A DNA stretch of 64,000 bases from Phreatobacter stygius (GCF_005144885.1 NZ_CP039690.1:7290672-7354671), one strand, 5' to 3'; shown: positions 49,534 through 59,890, numbered from the stretch's first letter. Program-made: numbers and translations. The notes: a model not told the origin generated them from the sequence alone.

Positions 49534-50148
49534 TCAGGCCTTGGGCTTGCCCCGCGGCTTGGCGCGCGCGGCTCCCGGAGCCGCCGTCGCCGGCTTTGAC
49601 GGGCGCTTCGCCGCCCGCGTCTTTCCGGCCGGCTTGCCGTCAGGCGGCAGGCCCGCCGGCAGCATTGCCGCCGGCGGCTTTTCCCCTTGCGCTTTCCTGG
49701 CTCGCGGCTTGGCGACCTTGGCCGGCGCCTCCGGCGACGCCGGTGCCGCTGCGGCCTCCGGCGGCACAGCCGGAAGCGGCATCGCCTCGACCGGCACAAC
49801 CGCAGGAACCGGCGGCGAAACAACCGCCAGTTCGGAATCCGGTTTGGCTGCGCCGCTGCCGAGCCGGCGCAGCACGGCGCCAATGCCGCAGCCGAGCACA
49901 TAGGCCCCGGTCATTGCCAGCGCCATGTCGAGCCAGAGCCCGTGCCGCCCCCTGAGCCAATGAAGGATTGCGGCGGCGACCCCGACCGCGAGCAGCGCCG
50001 CGATCGCCCAGACCAGCAGATCCAGGGCGAGACCGCTCCGCCGGGTTTCGCCGGGCTGCCGGGGGCGGCCGGTCGCCGCCCCGACCACCATGCCGAGCAG
50101 GATCGCCGCGACGACCCAGGGCCAGAGTGTGGTCACGAGATAAGCCAT
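49534..50148 (-). CDS. hypothetical membrane protein with Ala/Pro/Lys-rich tail
   Basis: 204 residues: three transmembrane helices (about 5-27, 44-66, 72-93), then a disordered tail rich in Pro, Ala and Lys (about 105-204) ending in a basic KPRGKPKA. It begins 10 nt after the OmpA-like gene stop on the same strand, indicating an operon. I know no function; envelope location suggests a partner or anchor for the OmpA-like protein. Confidence 0.65.
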   Translation of the reverse strand: MAYLVTTLWPWVVAAILLGMVVGAATGRPRQPGETRRSGLALDLLVWAIAALLAVGVAAAILHWLRGRHGLWLDMALAMTGAYVLGCGIGAVLRRLGSGAAKPDSELAVVSPPVPAVVPVEAMPLPAVPPEAAAAPASPEAPAKVAKPRARKAQGEKPPAAMLPAGLPPDGKPAGKTRAAKRPSKPATAAPGAARAKPRGKPKA

Positions 50149-50158
50149 CGATCCCCCC

Positions 50159-53029
50159 TCACGGCCTGACGACGAAATCGATACGGCGGTTCTTCGCCCG
50201 GTTCGCCGCCGAGTCGTTCGGCACCACCGGACGCGTCTGGCCGAACCCCTGGGCCGTCAGCCGCGCCGCCGGAACACCCCGCCGGATCAGATATTTGACC
50301 ACCGACAGGGCGCGCGCCTGCGACAGGTCGAGATTGCGTTCGGCCGAGCCGGTGTCGTCGGTATGGCCCTCGACAATGAAGGCAGCGGCCGGACATTGCC
50401 CGAGGCTGCGCGCGATACGGGTCAGGACGGCAAGGCTGTCCGGCCGGATGGCATCGCTGTCGGGGCGGAAAGCGACGCTGCCCGTCGTCAGGATTTCGCG
50501 GATCTGGACCGCACAGGGATTGCTCGAGGGCGCGGGCGCCAGGCCGGCCGGCGGCGCGACCGGGCCGATCAGCTCGTGGTGTGTGGCGAAACCTTCCGGC
50601 CCGGCCGGCGGCAGCTGGCCGCGGATGTCATTGGCGACCGCTTCGGACGAAGCCCGCCCGGCGACGCGCAAGGTCCGGTCGAGGATCGAAGCCCGGCCTT
50701 CGGCGAGCCGCGCGACCTGCGCCATGGCAAACAATGCAACTTGAGCGAACCCATCCGGCGCGCCGGCGGCGAGCTCCTGGCTGTCGCGCACGGCGAGCGG
50801 CGCGAAGATCCGCTCGGCCGCCTCGCGATTGGCTTGGCGCAGCGTGTTGGATGGCACGAAGCCCTGCAGCAGGACGCCGCTTTCAGTCTTCTGGACGAAC
50901 CAGGGGTAAGGCGAAACCACGGGTGGCCTGATATCGACACCGGCGAGCCGGCCGCCATTCGGAAACGGCTCGGTGCGCACCGCCTGGTTGGCGGCGACAA
51001 ATCCCGGCCGGTCGATCGCATCGCCTTCGATGGTGAAGGCCTGGTCCTGGTAGCGGGCGCTGCCTTGCCGGAGCCGCGCGACCTGCATCAGCGCGAAACG
51101 GCCCGCTGCCACCCAGTCCATATCGGCCGGCTGGCCCTCGGCAACCCTGATCTTGTCGGTCACCGTGACGCCGGGCAGCGTGGCGCGGGCGGCCTCGACC
51201 AGCGCCGTCTTGTCCGCCTCGCTCGCGGCAAAACCGTCGAGCGTTACCCCTTGCGCAGTCCTGATGATGTTGAGCAGGAACGGCCGGGCCGACAGAATGG
51301 TCGCCACCACATCGTTCTGGACGATCCTGGCGCTGCGCGGCAATCCTTGCGGACCGGACGCGGCAGCCGCCACCTCGGCCGCGCCGACCGTGTCACGCCC
51401 GGTACCGGTGATCGCGAAACTGCCGTCGGAGAGCGAGACGGCCCCGTCCTTCAGCCGCTGCAGCTGGCCGAGGCCGAACAGGGCGGCAGCGGCAAAATCG
51501 GCCGATGCGCCCTCGGCGACCCGCATGCGATCGACCACCTTGGCATTGCTGGCAATAGAACGCGCGCGCGCAAGGACCTGATCGCGGACGCCGGTCGAAG
51601 GCACATGGCCCTCGAGCACCACATCCGCCCCGTCGAGCCGGGCTGCCCAGGTGAACGGCCGGACCGTCGGCGGCACCAGATCGATGCGTGCAACCGTCAG
51701 TCCGGTCGGCGGCTGCCTGAGCATCGCGGTGACCGCATCGAGAACGGCGAAGGTCCCTGCCCGGCCCTGAATGGTCAGCGCCGTATCGGCAAGCAGGGCG
51801 GAAGCCGGGTCGAGCCGCGCCGCCTGGCCGGCGACGAAAGCCGCCATGGGCTGGAACCCCTGCGGCGCGCCAAGGCCGATCTCGGCCCGATCGGCAATGG
51901 TCAATGTCGGCGCCGCCGCCCTGATCGCCGCCAGCACATCGGCGCGGACGTTCTCGTCCGGGATAAAGCCGCCAACGGCAATGGTGTCGCCCTGGCGGAT
52001 GACCGAGAACCGGTAAGGCGCGATCACCGGCGCGGTGATCGTGGCGGTGGCCGAACTCAGCACCGCCGGCAGTCCGCTGCGCACGGCCCGCGTCACGGCG
52101 GCATAGGTCGCGCCATCGGGCGCCGCGCCGCGCAGCGCCAGGGCGCCGTCGCGCAGGCTGACCCGGCCCGCGCTCAGCCGGCCGAGCTGGGCCAGCGCGA
52201 AACCGGTCATCGCCTCGTAGCCCGACGGTGCGCCTTCGGCGAGCGTCATCCGGTCGGTGATCGCCACGCCGGGCAGGACCTGCCGCGCCATGGCGAGAAC
52301 CGAAGCTCTGGTGGCTTCGTTCGGCACATGCCCCGACAGGGCGAGGCCCGACGGGTCGCGCTCCGCTTCGAACAGATAAGGCGTGGCGCGCGGGGGCCTG
52401 ATCGTGATCTCGGCGACCGAAAATCCCGCCGGCGGCGCGCCGATCGCCTGGCTGACGGATGAAATGACTTCCGTCGTGTTTGCAGTGCCTTGCAAGGATA
52501 TCTTGAGATCGGAAAGGGCGGCGCGGCCTTGCTCGAGACGGCCGAGTTCGCGCAGCAGCAAGGCCGTGGCATCGGCAAAGCCGTCAGGCGCGCCGCGGGC
52601 AAGCTCCAGCCGGTCGACCACTTCGGCGCCACCGGTGAGCCGACGTGCCTGCGCGATGATCTGGCCGCGGGACGCCTCACTTGGCACCACGCCGGTCAAG
52701 GTGATGACCTCGCCGGCCTTGTCCGCGGTCCAGAGATAGGGCTGGCGAACGGCAATGATGCTGGTCGCGTTGTCGACCAGCCGCGCGCCGGCGACCTCAG
52801 CCGCCGCGCGCGCCGCGAGCGCCTGCGCTTCCAGGCTTTCCGCCTGGCCGTCATCCTGATATCGCGGCCGATCGCCTCGACCTTGGCCAGTCGAACCCTT
52901 GGCGAGCCAGTTCAGCGCTGACCGCTTGCCGACATCGGCGGTGACGGGGGCCTCGGTGAAGGCAATGGCCAGGAGGACGAGCAGCGCCAGCGGCGGCAGA
53001 CCCCAGATCCATTGCTTCGGCCGAAACAT
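50159..53029 (-). CDS. OmpA-family protein with six internal repeats
   Basis: 956 residues from the ATG at 53029. One N-terminal membrane helix (about 9-28), then a run of six repeats of about 120 residues from about 97 to 815. Each begins with a P-aromatic-x-(W/F/L) strand and a LxGxVPxxxxR pattern (PYLWTADKAGEVITLTGVVP and PYLFEAERDPSGLALSGHVP are the first two), reminiscent of BON-like or secretin-like modules. The C-terminal OmpA/peptidoglycan-binding domain has FIVEGHTDDTGSAERNLDLS. The helix suggests anchoring in the inner membrane with the OmpA domain in the wall. Confidence 0.8.
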   Translation of the reverse strand: MFRPKQWIWGLPPLALLVLLAIAFTEAPVTADVGKRSALNWLAKGSTGQGRGDRPRYQDDGQAESLEAQALAARAAAEVAGARLVDNATSIIAVRQPYLWTADKAGEVITLTGVVPSEASRGQIIAQARRLTGGAEVVDRLELARGAPDGFADATALLLRELGRLEQGRAALSDLKISLQGTANTTEVISSVSQAIGAPPAGFSVAEITIRPPRATPYLFEAERDPSGLALSGHVPNEATRASVLAMARQVLPGVAITDRMTLAEGAPSGYEAMTGFALAQLGRLSAGRVSLRDGALALRGAAPDGATYAAVTRAVRSGLPAVLSSATATITAPVIAPYRFSVIRQGDTIAVGGFIPDENVRADVLAAIRAAAPTLTIADRAEIGLGAPQGFQPMAAFVAGQAARLDPASALLADTALTIQGRAGTFAVLDAVTAMLRQPPTGLTVARIDLVPPTVRPFTWAARLDGADVVLEGHVPSTGVRDQVLARARSIASNAKVVDRMRVAEGASADFAAAALFGLGQLQRLKDGAVSLSDGSFAITGTGRDTVGAAEVAAAASGPQGLPRSARIVQNDVVATILSARPFLLNIIRTAQGVTLDGFAASEADKTALVEAARATLPGVTVTDKIRVAEGQPADMDWVAAGRFALMQVARLRQGSARYQDQAFTIEGDAIDRPGFVAANQAVRTEPFPNGGRLAGVDIRPPVVSPYPWFVQKTESGVLLQGFVPSNTLRQANREAAERIFAPLAVRDSQELAAGAPDGFAQVALFAMAQVARLAEGRASILDRTLRVAGRASSEAVANDIRGQLPPAGPEGFATHHELIGPVAPPAGLAPAPSSNPCAVQIREILTTGSVAFRPDSDAIRPDSLAVLTRIARSLGQCPAAAFIVEGHTDDTGSAERNLDLSQARALSVVKYLIRRGVPAARLTAQGFGQTRPVVPNDSAANRAKNRRIDFVVRP

Positions 53030-53235
53030 GTCCCAATTCCCTCTCCGCCGGATCGCGTCGCCGCGCGACATGGCGAGACCTGCGGGCGCGCAGTGTCTGC
53101 GACGCCACCCTCTGACCGCAACCCCCAGCGGCGACCGGCCACAGGTTTCGTCGCTTCTGTCCGGACCGGCGTCGCCGGTCGGAGCCATGCTGCGACTGTT
53201 GCGGCTGCGAGACGCTGCTTCAAGGCAAAAAGAAA

Positions 53236-53257
53236 CCCCGGCGGTTGCCCGCCGGGG
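53236..53257 (-). terminator. terminator of the left porin copy
   Basis: Stem CCCCGGCGG (53236-53244) with CCGCCGGGG (53249-53257), loop TTGC. On the minus strand it is followed by a T-rich run (TTTCTTTTT), as needed for the minus-strand porin. The same hairpin follows the right porin. Confidence 0.75.
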
Positions 53258-53285
53258 TCCTTTAACTCAGGATCTGAGGATCAGA

Positions 53286-54771
53286 TCAGAAGTTGCGCTG
53301 AACGCGGAAGGTACCAACCCAGGCACCTTCCTGGCCGCGCGCCACGCCGCCGCCGGTGATGGCCGGAACGCCACCAGCCTGCGTGCGGGCATTGATGTTG
53401 TGATAGACAACTTCAAGGCCGAGGTCGAGGTTACGAACCGGCGACCAGATCGTGTTGACGCCGACGTTCCAGTACTTGATGTCCGAGAGACCAACACCGG
53501 CAGCCGGCTGGTTGATGTCGGAATAAGCACCGAAGATCGACGAACGCAGAGCCGGGGTCCAGAAGTGACGGAAGCCGGCGGCAACCGACCAGGCCTTGGT
53601 GGTCTGGATCGAGGCATTGCCGACGACCGGAACACCACCGAGGTTGTTGGCGACGACGGCGTCACGCAGGTTGCTGTTCAGAGCATTCACGCCAGCGAGT
53701 TGCCCGCACCGGAGATCGTGCCGCGGTCACCACCCTGGTTGGCCGTGCCGAAAGCGTAGTCGAGAGCGCCGTCGGCATAGACTGCCTGCAACCACAACAC
53801 GTCGCCACGGGCGAGCATGTCGAGGTTCAGACGCAGACCGGCACCAACAGCCCAGCCGAACTTGTCGCCAGCGGCGTTGGTCGGACCACCGAAGTTCAGG
53901 CCAGTCGCCGTGGTCACCACGGCAGCGTTATAGCCATAATCGGTCAGCTGGTGCAGGGCACCCATGATCTGAGCCGAACCCCAGGCCTGATCGACGCGCA
54001 GGTTGGCGACGATGTCCGGGAGCTTCTGGGGGCCGTAGGTCATGCCGTAGACGCCCGAGAGCGGACGCGCCAGGCCAACCGTGTTGACGCCGACAGTGCC
54101 GTCGAGCCAGGTATCGCTGTTCGAGTAGCGGCGATACATGCTGTCTTCCAACGACACCGTCGCCGAGAAGCCCGAACCGAACGAGGCGGTATAGGCCAGC
54201 ACGGTGGTCGAGCGCGCGGTCGCGGCGAAGTTGCCGGAGAGCTGCACGTCGCCTGGTAGAAGTTGAAGAACGAGGCCGAGAAGCCGAAGGTGAAGCCAGC
54301 GAACTGGATGAAGGCACGCTCGACGTTGATGGCGGAAGCACGCGGCGACTGATGCACGCCTGAGTTGACCAGGCCCTGCGAAGAGAAGGCGCCGCCGTAC
54401 TGACCGCGATAGGCCGAGAACTGGCCGAAAGCGCGGAGCAGGCCGTATTCGGTGTTCGAACGGGCGTCGACGTTCAGCGTCAGACGCACCGAGGTGCCGT
54501 AGAGCGAGTCGAAGTACGAGGTGCCGAGAACCTGCTGGCCGGGGACAGCGGTGCTGCCGTTAGAGCGGCTGCCCGGATGGTGTTGACGCCGTAGTCGACA
54601 CGCACGAAGCCGCCGATACGCAGGCAGTGTCGGTGCCGGGATGAAGAGAAGCCCGCGCCGTAGGTGTCGCAGATGCGCACGTACTCAGCGGGGCCGCCTT
54701 GCCCGGAAGATCGGCAGCCTGAGCGCCGGCGATGGCAACGAAGCCCGCCGCGGTGCCGAGAAGAAGGCTCT
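53286..54771 (-). pseudogene. porin gene, left copy, frameshifted and lacking its start codon
   Basis: Alpha-proteobacterial porin (porin_2 type) in inverted orientation to 59891-61377. It reads [20 protein letters not shown] from 54764 on, but the preceding MKTVK, RBS and leader seen in the right copy are absent: identity ends sharply at 54771. The body is split by several single-base losses, for example a C5 run reduced to C4 near 54691, and breaks near 54247 and 53690. Remaining segments, such as [20 protein letters not shown] and [20 protein letters not shown], are intact and cover the full beta-barrel to the C-terminal Phe. It would not be expressed as a porin as it stands. Confidence 0.75.
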
Positions 54772-54982
54772 GCTCCGACAGGCGACTCGGTACCTTGAGA
54801 GACCTTGGCGATCCGCCCGGCGCGGTCGCCATCGCCGATGGCCGGCCAAGACCGGAAGCTGGCGCCAACGGCAGGGCCGCGCCTTGGCCCGTCGGTCTCC
54901 GGCCTGCATAAAAGAACTGGCCATCTTGTTCGGCGATCGCCTTGCCAATTGCCGCGTTCGCGGGCATAGAGACGGCCATCGC
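54772..54982. other. no gene seen between left porin break point and tRNA-Ser
   Basis: The stretch upstream of the porin break point shares nothing with the leader of the right copy. A reading frame is open into the porin from 55036, but it has no family similarity and runs over tRNA-Ser. Confidence 0.5.
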
Positions 54983-55074
54983 GGAGACGTGGCCGAGAGG
55001 CTGAAGCGCTCGTTTGCTAAACGAGTGTACGCTCAAAAGGTGTACCGAGGGTTCGAATCCCTCCGTCTCCGCCA
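54983..55074 (+). tRNA. tRNA-Ser(GCT)
   Basis: 92 nt. Acceptor stem GGAGACG/CGTCTCC, D-arm GGCCGAGAGGCTGAAG, anticodon stem CTCGT/ACGAG around loop TTGCTAA (anticodon GCT), long variable arm, T-arm AGGGTTCGAATCCCT and an encoded CCA end. No copy of its 3' end was seen elsewhere in the window. Confidence 0.96.
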
Positions 55075-55426
55075 GACTTTAGGTAATGCAGACGATAATC
55101 TGGAGATGTGAGGCCGGTTGCAAGATCAGTGACAAGAGCGCCCCTGCTCGATCTAGCGCGCTTTTGGCGGGAACCATTTGACAGTGCCACGCGTTGAACC
55201 GGTGCAAATCATGCGCAGAGGTTCGATGGACTGCCGGAGCGGATCGCCATTCAAGATAAGCGATGTGAAGCAGCCTCGGCGCAACGGCCCGATTCCGGCC
55301 GCCAAAGCGAATCCCCAAGCTGTCACGGCAAATCGCATTATCTTTATCGGAAATGCGCGATTGCCATGGCGATGAAGCCAGTGAATTCCTAAATAAGTCC
55401 CACCCAGCACGAACCAAGGCTAACCT
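55075..55426. other. gene-poor stretch downstream of tRNA-Ser
   Basis: No confident gene. A minus-strand open frame at 55153-55410 and a plus-strand one at 55178-55375 both look like chance frames. Base composition is less GC-rich than the neighbours. Confidence 0.4.
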
Positions 55427-55780
55427 TTGTCGATCCACCAGCAGACCACTTTTACCGGACGTCGCGAAACCGCCGAGAAGGCCAAGCAGAGCCTTCTGGA
55501 AAAATTCCGTTCGCGCCCGGGGCCGGATCATCCGGAGACCATCAAGCGCGAGGCAGCCCGCCGCGCCGTGGTCGAAGCGCGCGAGGCCCGCGAGGCCGCG
55601 CGCGAAGCCGAGCGCGCCGCCAAGGCCGCGCAGGAGCCGCCGAACGGGCGAACGCGAAGAAGCCGAGCGTATTCTCGAGGCCGAGCGCCAGGCCCAGCGC
55701 GAGGCCGACCGCCGAAAGCCATGCTGCGCGAGGCCGTGCTTTACGCCACGCAGCGCGCCCAGCGCGGATCGCGTCGCTAA
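55427..55780 (+). pseudogene. DUF6481 family protein gene, frameshifted
   Basis: Begins at TTG 55427 as SIHQQTTFTGRRETAEKAKQ, LLEKFRSRPGPDHPETIKRE, an opening typical of DUF6481, a small charged Ala/Glu/Arg-rich coiled protein of about 120 residues. Three one-base losses break it: near 55636, 55656 and 55714. Restoring each single base gives a continuous frame through EEAERILEAERQAQREAD to the C-terminal LYATQRAQRGSRR. An excellent terminator follows. Function unknown. Confidence 0.7.
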
Positions 55781-55845
55781 GTCTTCTCAAGCCCGAGACC
55801 GCCGACGAAGCCGTCGGGGATCGAAGGCGATCTGATCAGTTTGGA

Positions 55846-55876
55846 AAGGCCGGCCTCGCGCCGGCCTTTTGTTTTT
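55846..55876 (+). terminator. Rho-independent terminator after the DUF6481 gene
   Basis: Stem AAGGCCGGC (55846-55854) with GCCGGCCTT (55860-55868) and 5-nt loop, followed by TTTTGTTTTTT. Confidence 0.85.
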
Positions 55877-56069
55877 TGCCCTGACCGAAGCGGTCAACGG
55901 GTCGACCGCCTCAGCGGAACAGGCGCCGCCACGGCGCCGCGCAGCATCTGCGCTCTTGCCAAAACAGAATAAATATTCTCATATCCGGATGAAATCTAGC
56001 CTATCAGAAATTATTTTCTCATAAGCCCAGTTTGGTGAACGCCATGTCACATTCGGGGCTAAGCAGAGA

Positions 56070-56566
56070 ATGGATGCCATTGACCGCAAGATCCTGACGA
56101 TTCTTCAGATGACGCCACGATCTCGATCGCCGAACTCGCCGAGCGGGTTCACCTGTCGCAGACCCCGTGCTGGAAGCGGATTCAGAAGCTCGAGACGAAT
56201 GGTTTCATCGTCCGCCGTGTCGCGCTGGTCTCGCCGGAAAAGCTCGGTCTCGGCCTGACGGTTTTCGTTTCCATCGAGACGTCGGACCATCGCCGGGAAT
56301 GGCTCGGCAAGTTCGCCGAGACGGTTTCGGCGCTTCCCGAGGTGATGGAATCTACCGGATGGCGGAGACGTCGACTATATGCTGCGCGTGGTGTGGACCG
56401 ACATGGCCGCCTATGACGCCTTCTACAAGCGGCTGATCGAGACGATCCCGCTGAAGAACGTCACGTCGCGTTTCGCGATGGAGCGCATCAAGTCGACCAC
56501 CCCTATCAGGTGCCGGCCTGCCGAAGCCTTGAGGCGTGGCAGCGGCGTCGCAGTTCATTCCAGTGA
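56070..56566 (+). pseudogene. Lrp/AsnC-family transcriptional regulator gene, frameshifted
   Basis: The start MDAIDRKILTILQ leads into the Lrp helix-turn-helix, but one base is missing near 56108. After restoring it the sequence continues ISIAELAERVHLSQTPCWKR, IQKLETNGFIVRRVALVSPE and KLGLGLTVFVSIETSDHRRE. Further single-base losses lie near 56351, 56365 and 56500. The C-terminal RAM-type effector domain (MLRVVWTDMAAYDAFYKRLI) is complete, giving about 166 residues. It would bind an amino-acid effector and regulate nearby genes; the ABC transporter operon starts about 150 bp downstream. Confidence 0.8.
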
Positions 56567-56712
56567 TCGGCGCTGAGAGCATTTTATTGTCGTCATCAAG
56601 CCATTTTCGAGAATGAAATATCTGCCCATGCGACCGTCTTGCGATCCGAAACCATATCATCATCTGACTTTGAAATGACCGCCTCGCGCCGCCTCCATCA
56701 AATGGATTGACC

Positions 56713-57701
56713 ATGTCGCTGTCCCGCGTCTCGTCCTCGCCGCGCCCATGGTGGTGACCTTCGCAACCCGCTCCGGCGCGCAAGGCGCGGCTCCGGTCGC
56801 GGCCCGGATCGGCGTCATTCCGATCCTGGCGGCGGCGCCGGTCTTCGTGGCCGACCGCCAGGGCTGGCTGAAGGAGGCCGGGCTCAACACCAGCTACACG
56901 ACCTTCGAGTCGGGCCCGAACATGATCCAGGCGCTCGCCTCCGGCACCATCGACATCTATGTCGCCGGGGTCGCGCCGCTTGGCGTCGCGCGCACCCGCG
57001 GCATCGACATCAAGGTGTGTCGACGACGGCGGTCGAGGAGATGACCGCGGTGGTGACGCCCAAGCTCGCCCTTCTTCGAGCCGGCGTCGCGCCGGCCGAG
57101 GCGTTCAAACGCTATCGCGCCGAGGCCGCGCGCGGCCACGCTGGCATACGACATAGCACTGGCTCTGGGAGGTGACCAGGACCGACAAGGCCGATGCCAC
57201 GGTCGTGCCGATGGGCATTGATGCCACCCAGCAGGCGGTTCTGGTCGGCGCGGTCGAGGGCGCGACCATTCGCGAGCCGGCGGTGACCATCGTCACGCAG
57301 CGCGATCCCGGCATCAAGATCGTCGCACTGGGCGGCGAGATGTTCCCGAACCAGCCGGGCACGGTGGTCGCGGTGACGGCGGCGTTCCTGCAGCGCCACC
57401 CGGACAAGGTCCAGGCGCTGGTCACCGGTGTGGTCAAGGCCGTCGCCCTGATCAAGAGCGATCCGGCCCGCGTCGCCCCGCATGTCGAGCAGGCGCTGGG
57501 CAAGGGCATTGTCGATGTTGCCACCATTGCCAAGGCGCTGGTGTCGCCGGCGTCGAAATTCACCGCCGATCCGCGCAGCATCATCGAAGCCACCGCGGCG
57601 CTGCAGCGCTACCAGTGAAGCTCGGCTCGCTCGACCGCGAACTGCCGCTCGACGGACTGTTCGAGACGCGCTTTTTCGAACACGCCGCCGCCAGCCAGTG
57701 A
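56713..57701 (+). pseudogene. sulfonate/taurine-type ABC transporter substrate-binding protein gene, frameshifted
   Basis: SsuA/TauA/NrtA-like (NMT1 family): RIGVIPILAAAPVFVADRQG, WLKEAGLNTSYTTFESGPNM, QALASGTIDIYVAGVAPLGV, FPNQPGTVVAVTAAFLQRHP and the SIIEATAALQRYQ end are typical. Frame breaks are seen near 56727 (signal peptide), 57017, 57070 and 57615; a region around 57120-57165 is too damaged to repair by eye. Restoring the base at 57615 extends the protein through VKLGSLDRELPLDGLFETRF to the TGA at 57699. Periplasmic ligand unknown, likely a sulfonate, nitrate or related acid. Confidence 0.72.
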
Positions 57702-57705
57702 CGCC

Positions 57706-58450
57706 GTGAAGCCGTTGAATTTGCTCCTGCCGCTGGCGGCCTCGCCGATTCCTCGGCCTTTGGGAGGCCGTGCCGCAGCTTGGCCTGGTCAATGCGCCTT
57801 CCTGCCGCCCCCAGCGTGCTGCCGGCGGCGTTCTGGCGTGAACTCGCGTCGGGGGCCTGGCTCGAAGCCATCCGCAGCAGCCTCGGCCACTACACCACCG
57901 GGCTGGTCACCGGTTCGGCGCTCGGCGTCGGGCTCGGCGTGGTCACCGGCATGTATCGGCCAATGGAGAGCCTGACTCCTGGGTGGTGCGCCTGCTCCGG
58001 CCGATCCCGGGTCTGGCCTGGGTGCCGTTCGCGATCATCTGGTTCGGCGTCGCGCCCTCGGCGGCGGTGTTCATCATCGCCATCGGTGTGTTCTGGATCG
58101 TCTATTTTGCCGCTCATGGCGCGGTTCGCCATGTCGATCGCGACCTGATCGAGGTGGCCGATGCCTTCGGCTTCCGCTCCGGACCGGAACGGCTGATCAA
58201 GGTTCTGCTGCCGGCCGCGACCCCGGGCATCCTGGTCGGCCTGCGCACCGCCATCGGCCAGGCCTGGATGGCGGTGGTCGCCGCCGAAATCTTCGGCGTG
58301 GCCGCCCTCGGCCAGCGCATGATGCAGGCGTCCAGCCTGCTCGCGACCGATATCGTGGTGGTCTATATGCTGACCATGGCCGGGCTTTACGGCCTGCTCG
58401 ACACTGCCTTCGTGGCCCTGCAGGGATGGTTGCTCCGATGGAGGGCGTGA
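57706..58450 (+). pseudogene. ABC transporter permease gene (SsuC/TauC-type), frameshifted
   Basis: Begins GTG at 57706, MKPLNLLLPLAA. Single-base breaks lie near 57745 and 57978. Once repaired it reads through GSALGVGLGVVTGMYRPMES, RLLRPIPGLAWVPFAIIWFG, and the EAA loop EVADAFGFRSGPERLIKVLL, then IGQAWMAVVAAEIFGVAALG to the end. Inner-membrane component of an importer. The ATP-binding protein starts inside its last codons. Confidence 0.8.
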
Positions 58451-59200
58451 TCGACATTAAGGGCCTGTCGCTCGCCTTCGAGCGCGACGGCCAGCGCACC
58501 GAAGTCTTGTCCGGCCTGGACCTGACGGTCCGGCGCGGTGAATTCCTGGCGATCGTCGGACCGTCGGGGTCGGCAAATCGACCCTGCTCCGCGTGCTGAT
58601 GGATCTGGCGCGGCCGACCGCCGGCGCAGTCGAGGTCGCGCAACCGGCGCCTGGCCGGCGGGCGCTCGCTTTCGTGTTTCAGGATGCCCGGCTGCTGCCT
58701 TGGCGCCGGGTCATCGACAATGCCTTCGGGCTCGAAAAAACCGGCCTCGGACGGAGCGAAAGGCGCAACAAGGCGGCCGATGCGCTTGCCGTCGTCGGTC
58801 TCGCCGAATTCGCCGAACGCTGGCCGCACCAGCTTTCGGGCGGACAGCGCCAGCGCGTCGCACTGGCCGCGCGCTCGCCGTCGATCCCGAAGTCCTGCTG
58901 ATGGACGAGCCGTTTTCGGCGCTCGATGCGATCACCCGCGAGGGATTGCAGGACGAGTTGACCCGGGTCAGGCAGACGACCGGCAAAACCGTGCTGTTCG
59001 TCACCCATGATATCGACGAAGCGACCTATCTCGCTGATCGCATCGTGGTGCTCGCCGGCTCGCCGGGCCGCATTGCCGGCGTGCATGGCATCGACCTGCC
59101 GCATCCGCGCCGGCGCCAGGATCACAGCCTGCAGAACACGGCACTTGCCGTGCGCGCCGCGCTCGAGGGGGATCTCGTCATCGACGGGGCGGCGATCTGA
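58438..59200 (+). pseudogene. ABC transporter ATP-binding protein gene (SsuB/TauB-type), frameshifted
   Basis: Starts ATG 58438, overlapping the permease stop. Walker A reads IVGPSG up to a break: a G run before the VGKST codons is one base short at about 58566-58569. Q-loop and signature VFQDARLLPWRRVI and LSGGQRQRVALA follow, then another loss near 58868, then Walker B VLLMDEPFSALD and H-loop TVLFVTHDIDEATYLADRIV. Both breaks are repaired by one base. Energises the importer. Confidence 0.82.
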
Positions 59201-59890
59201 CACCCCAAGCGCCGGATCGGGCCGCCATATCGACTCGGCACCCGAATCTGCTGATGGGGCGAATCCGGCGTTCGCCGAGATCCAGGCTTGTGAGATTCGC
59301 GCCTGGGCCCGTGCCGGGTGATTCCCCGCGGCCCCGATGCCAAAGCCGCCAGATCGATCCGAAAGACGGCAAATCCACCGGAATGGCCGGTGGGAGGCGT
59401 GAAATGCGCAAATTGCCGCCGTTCGGCTCCGGATTCGCCCGAGTCCAGCTCTCTCTCCGCAAGCGGCGCGCGGACCGCCGCCGGGCCTTGGCGCCGGGTG
59501 GGCGCAGAGCCGCTCCGCGCCCTATTGGTTAATGGCGGCTGTCGCCGGGGCTGCCGAAATTGATCTATCTCTTTAAGGGCTTGCGGTGCCGATGCGGGCT
59601 TTCTGGCCGGTTAACGGCGGCGTGGCCTTCTTGCAACAGTTCCGGGCAAAGCCACTCCAGAGGCTGTGCGGACTGTTGTTTCCGTTGATTGGCGCGATGC
59701 CATCGGCAATGGTGACCCTGCGACGAAGGGGGGCACCCCGGTCGCACCGCCTTTCTTGGGTTCGAAGGTTCGTAACCCCGAAGACAAGAAAGTCGGCTCG
59801 CGGGGAATTAAGGGCCGAAGGCTCGTCGGGATACCGGCAAGATCAACGAACCCCAGCTCCCTTTCAGGAGAAACTTTGGAGGTCTACAAC
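59201..59890 (+). promoter_or_regulatory. 690-bp leader/intergenic stretch before the right porin
   Basis: No gene found in any frame. Its right end holds a GGAGG RBS at 59878-59882, 8 nt before the porin ATG, and a polypurine-rich leader; a porin promoter is presumed within it but no clear -35/-10 pair was picked. Confidence 0.4.

Noticed and set aside
50363..52462. 699-codon plus-strand open frame antisense to the OmpA-family gene
   Set aside because: Arg/Asp/His-rich shadow; the minus-strand product has OmpA motif and internal repeats.
55171..55188. GTVKWF, the opening of cold-shock proteins, on the minus strand downstream of tRNA-Ser
   Set aside because: The match is six residues only and the following sequence (PPKAR then stop) is not cold-shock-like even when shifted.
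59666..59890. Upstream extension of the right porin frame to 59666
   Set aside because: The real start is the ATG at 59891, with GGAGG RBS and signal peptide; the extension has no similarity.
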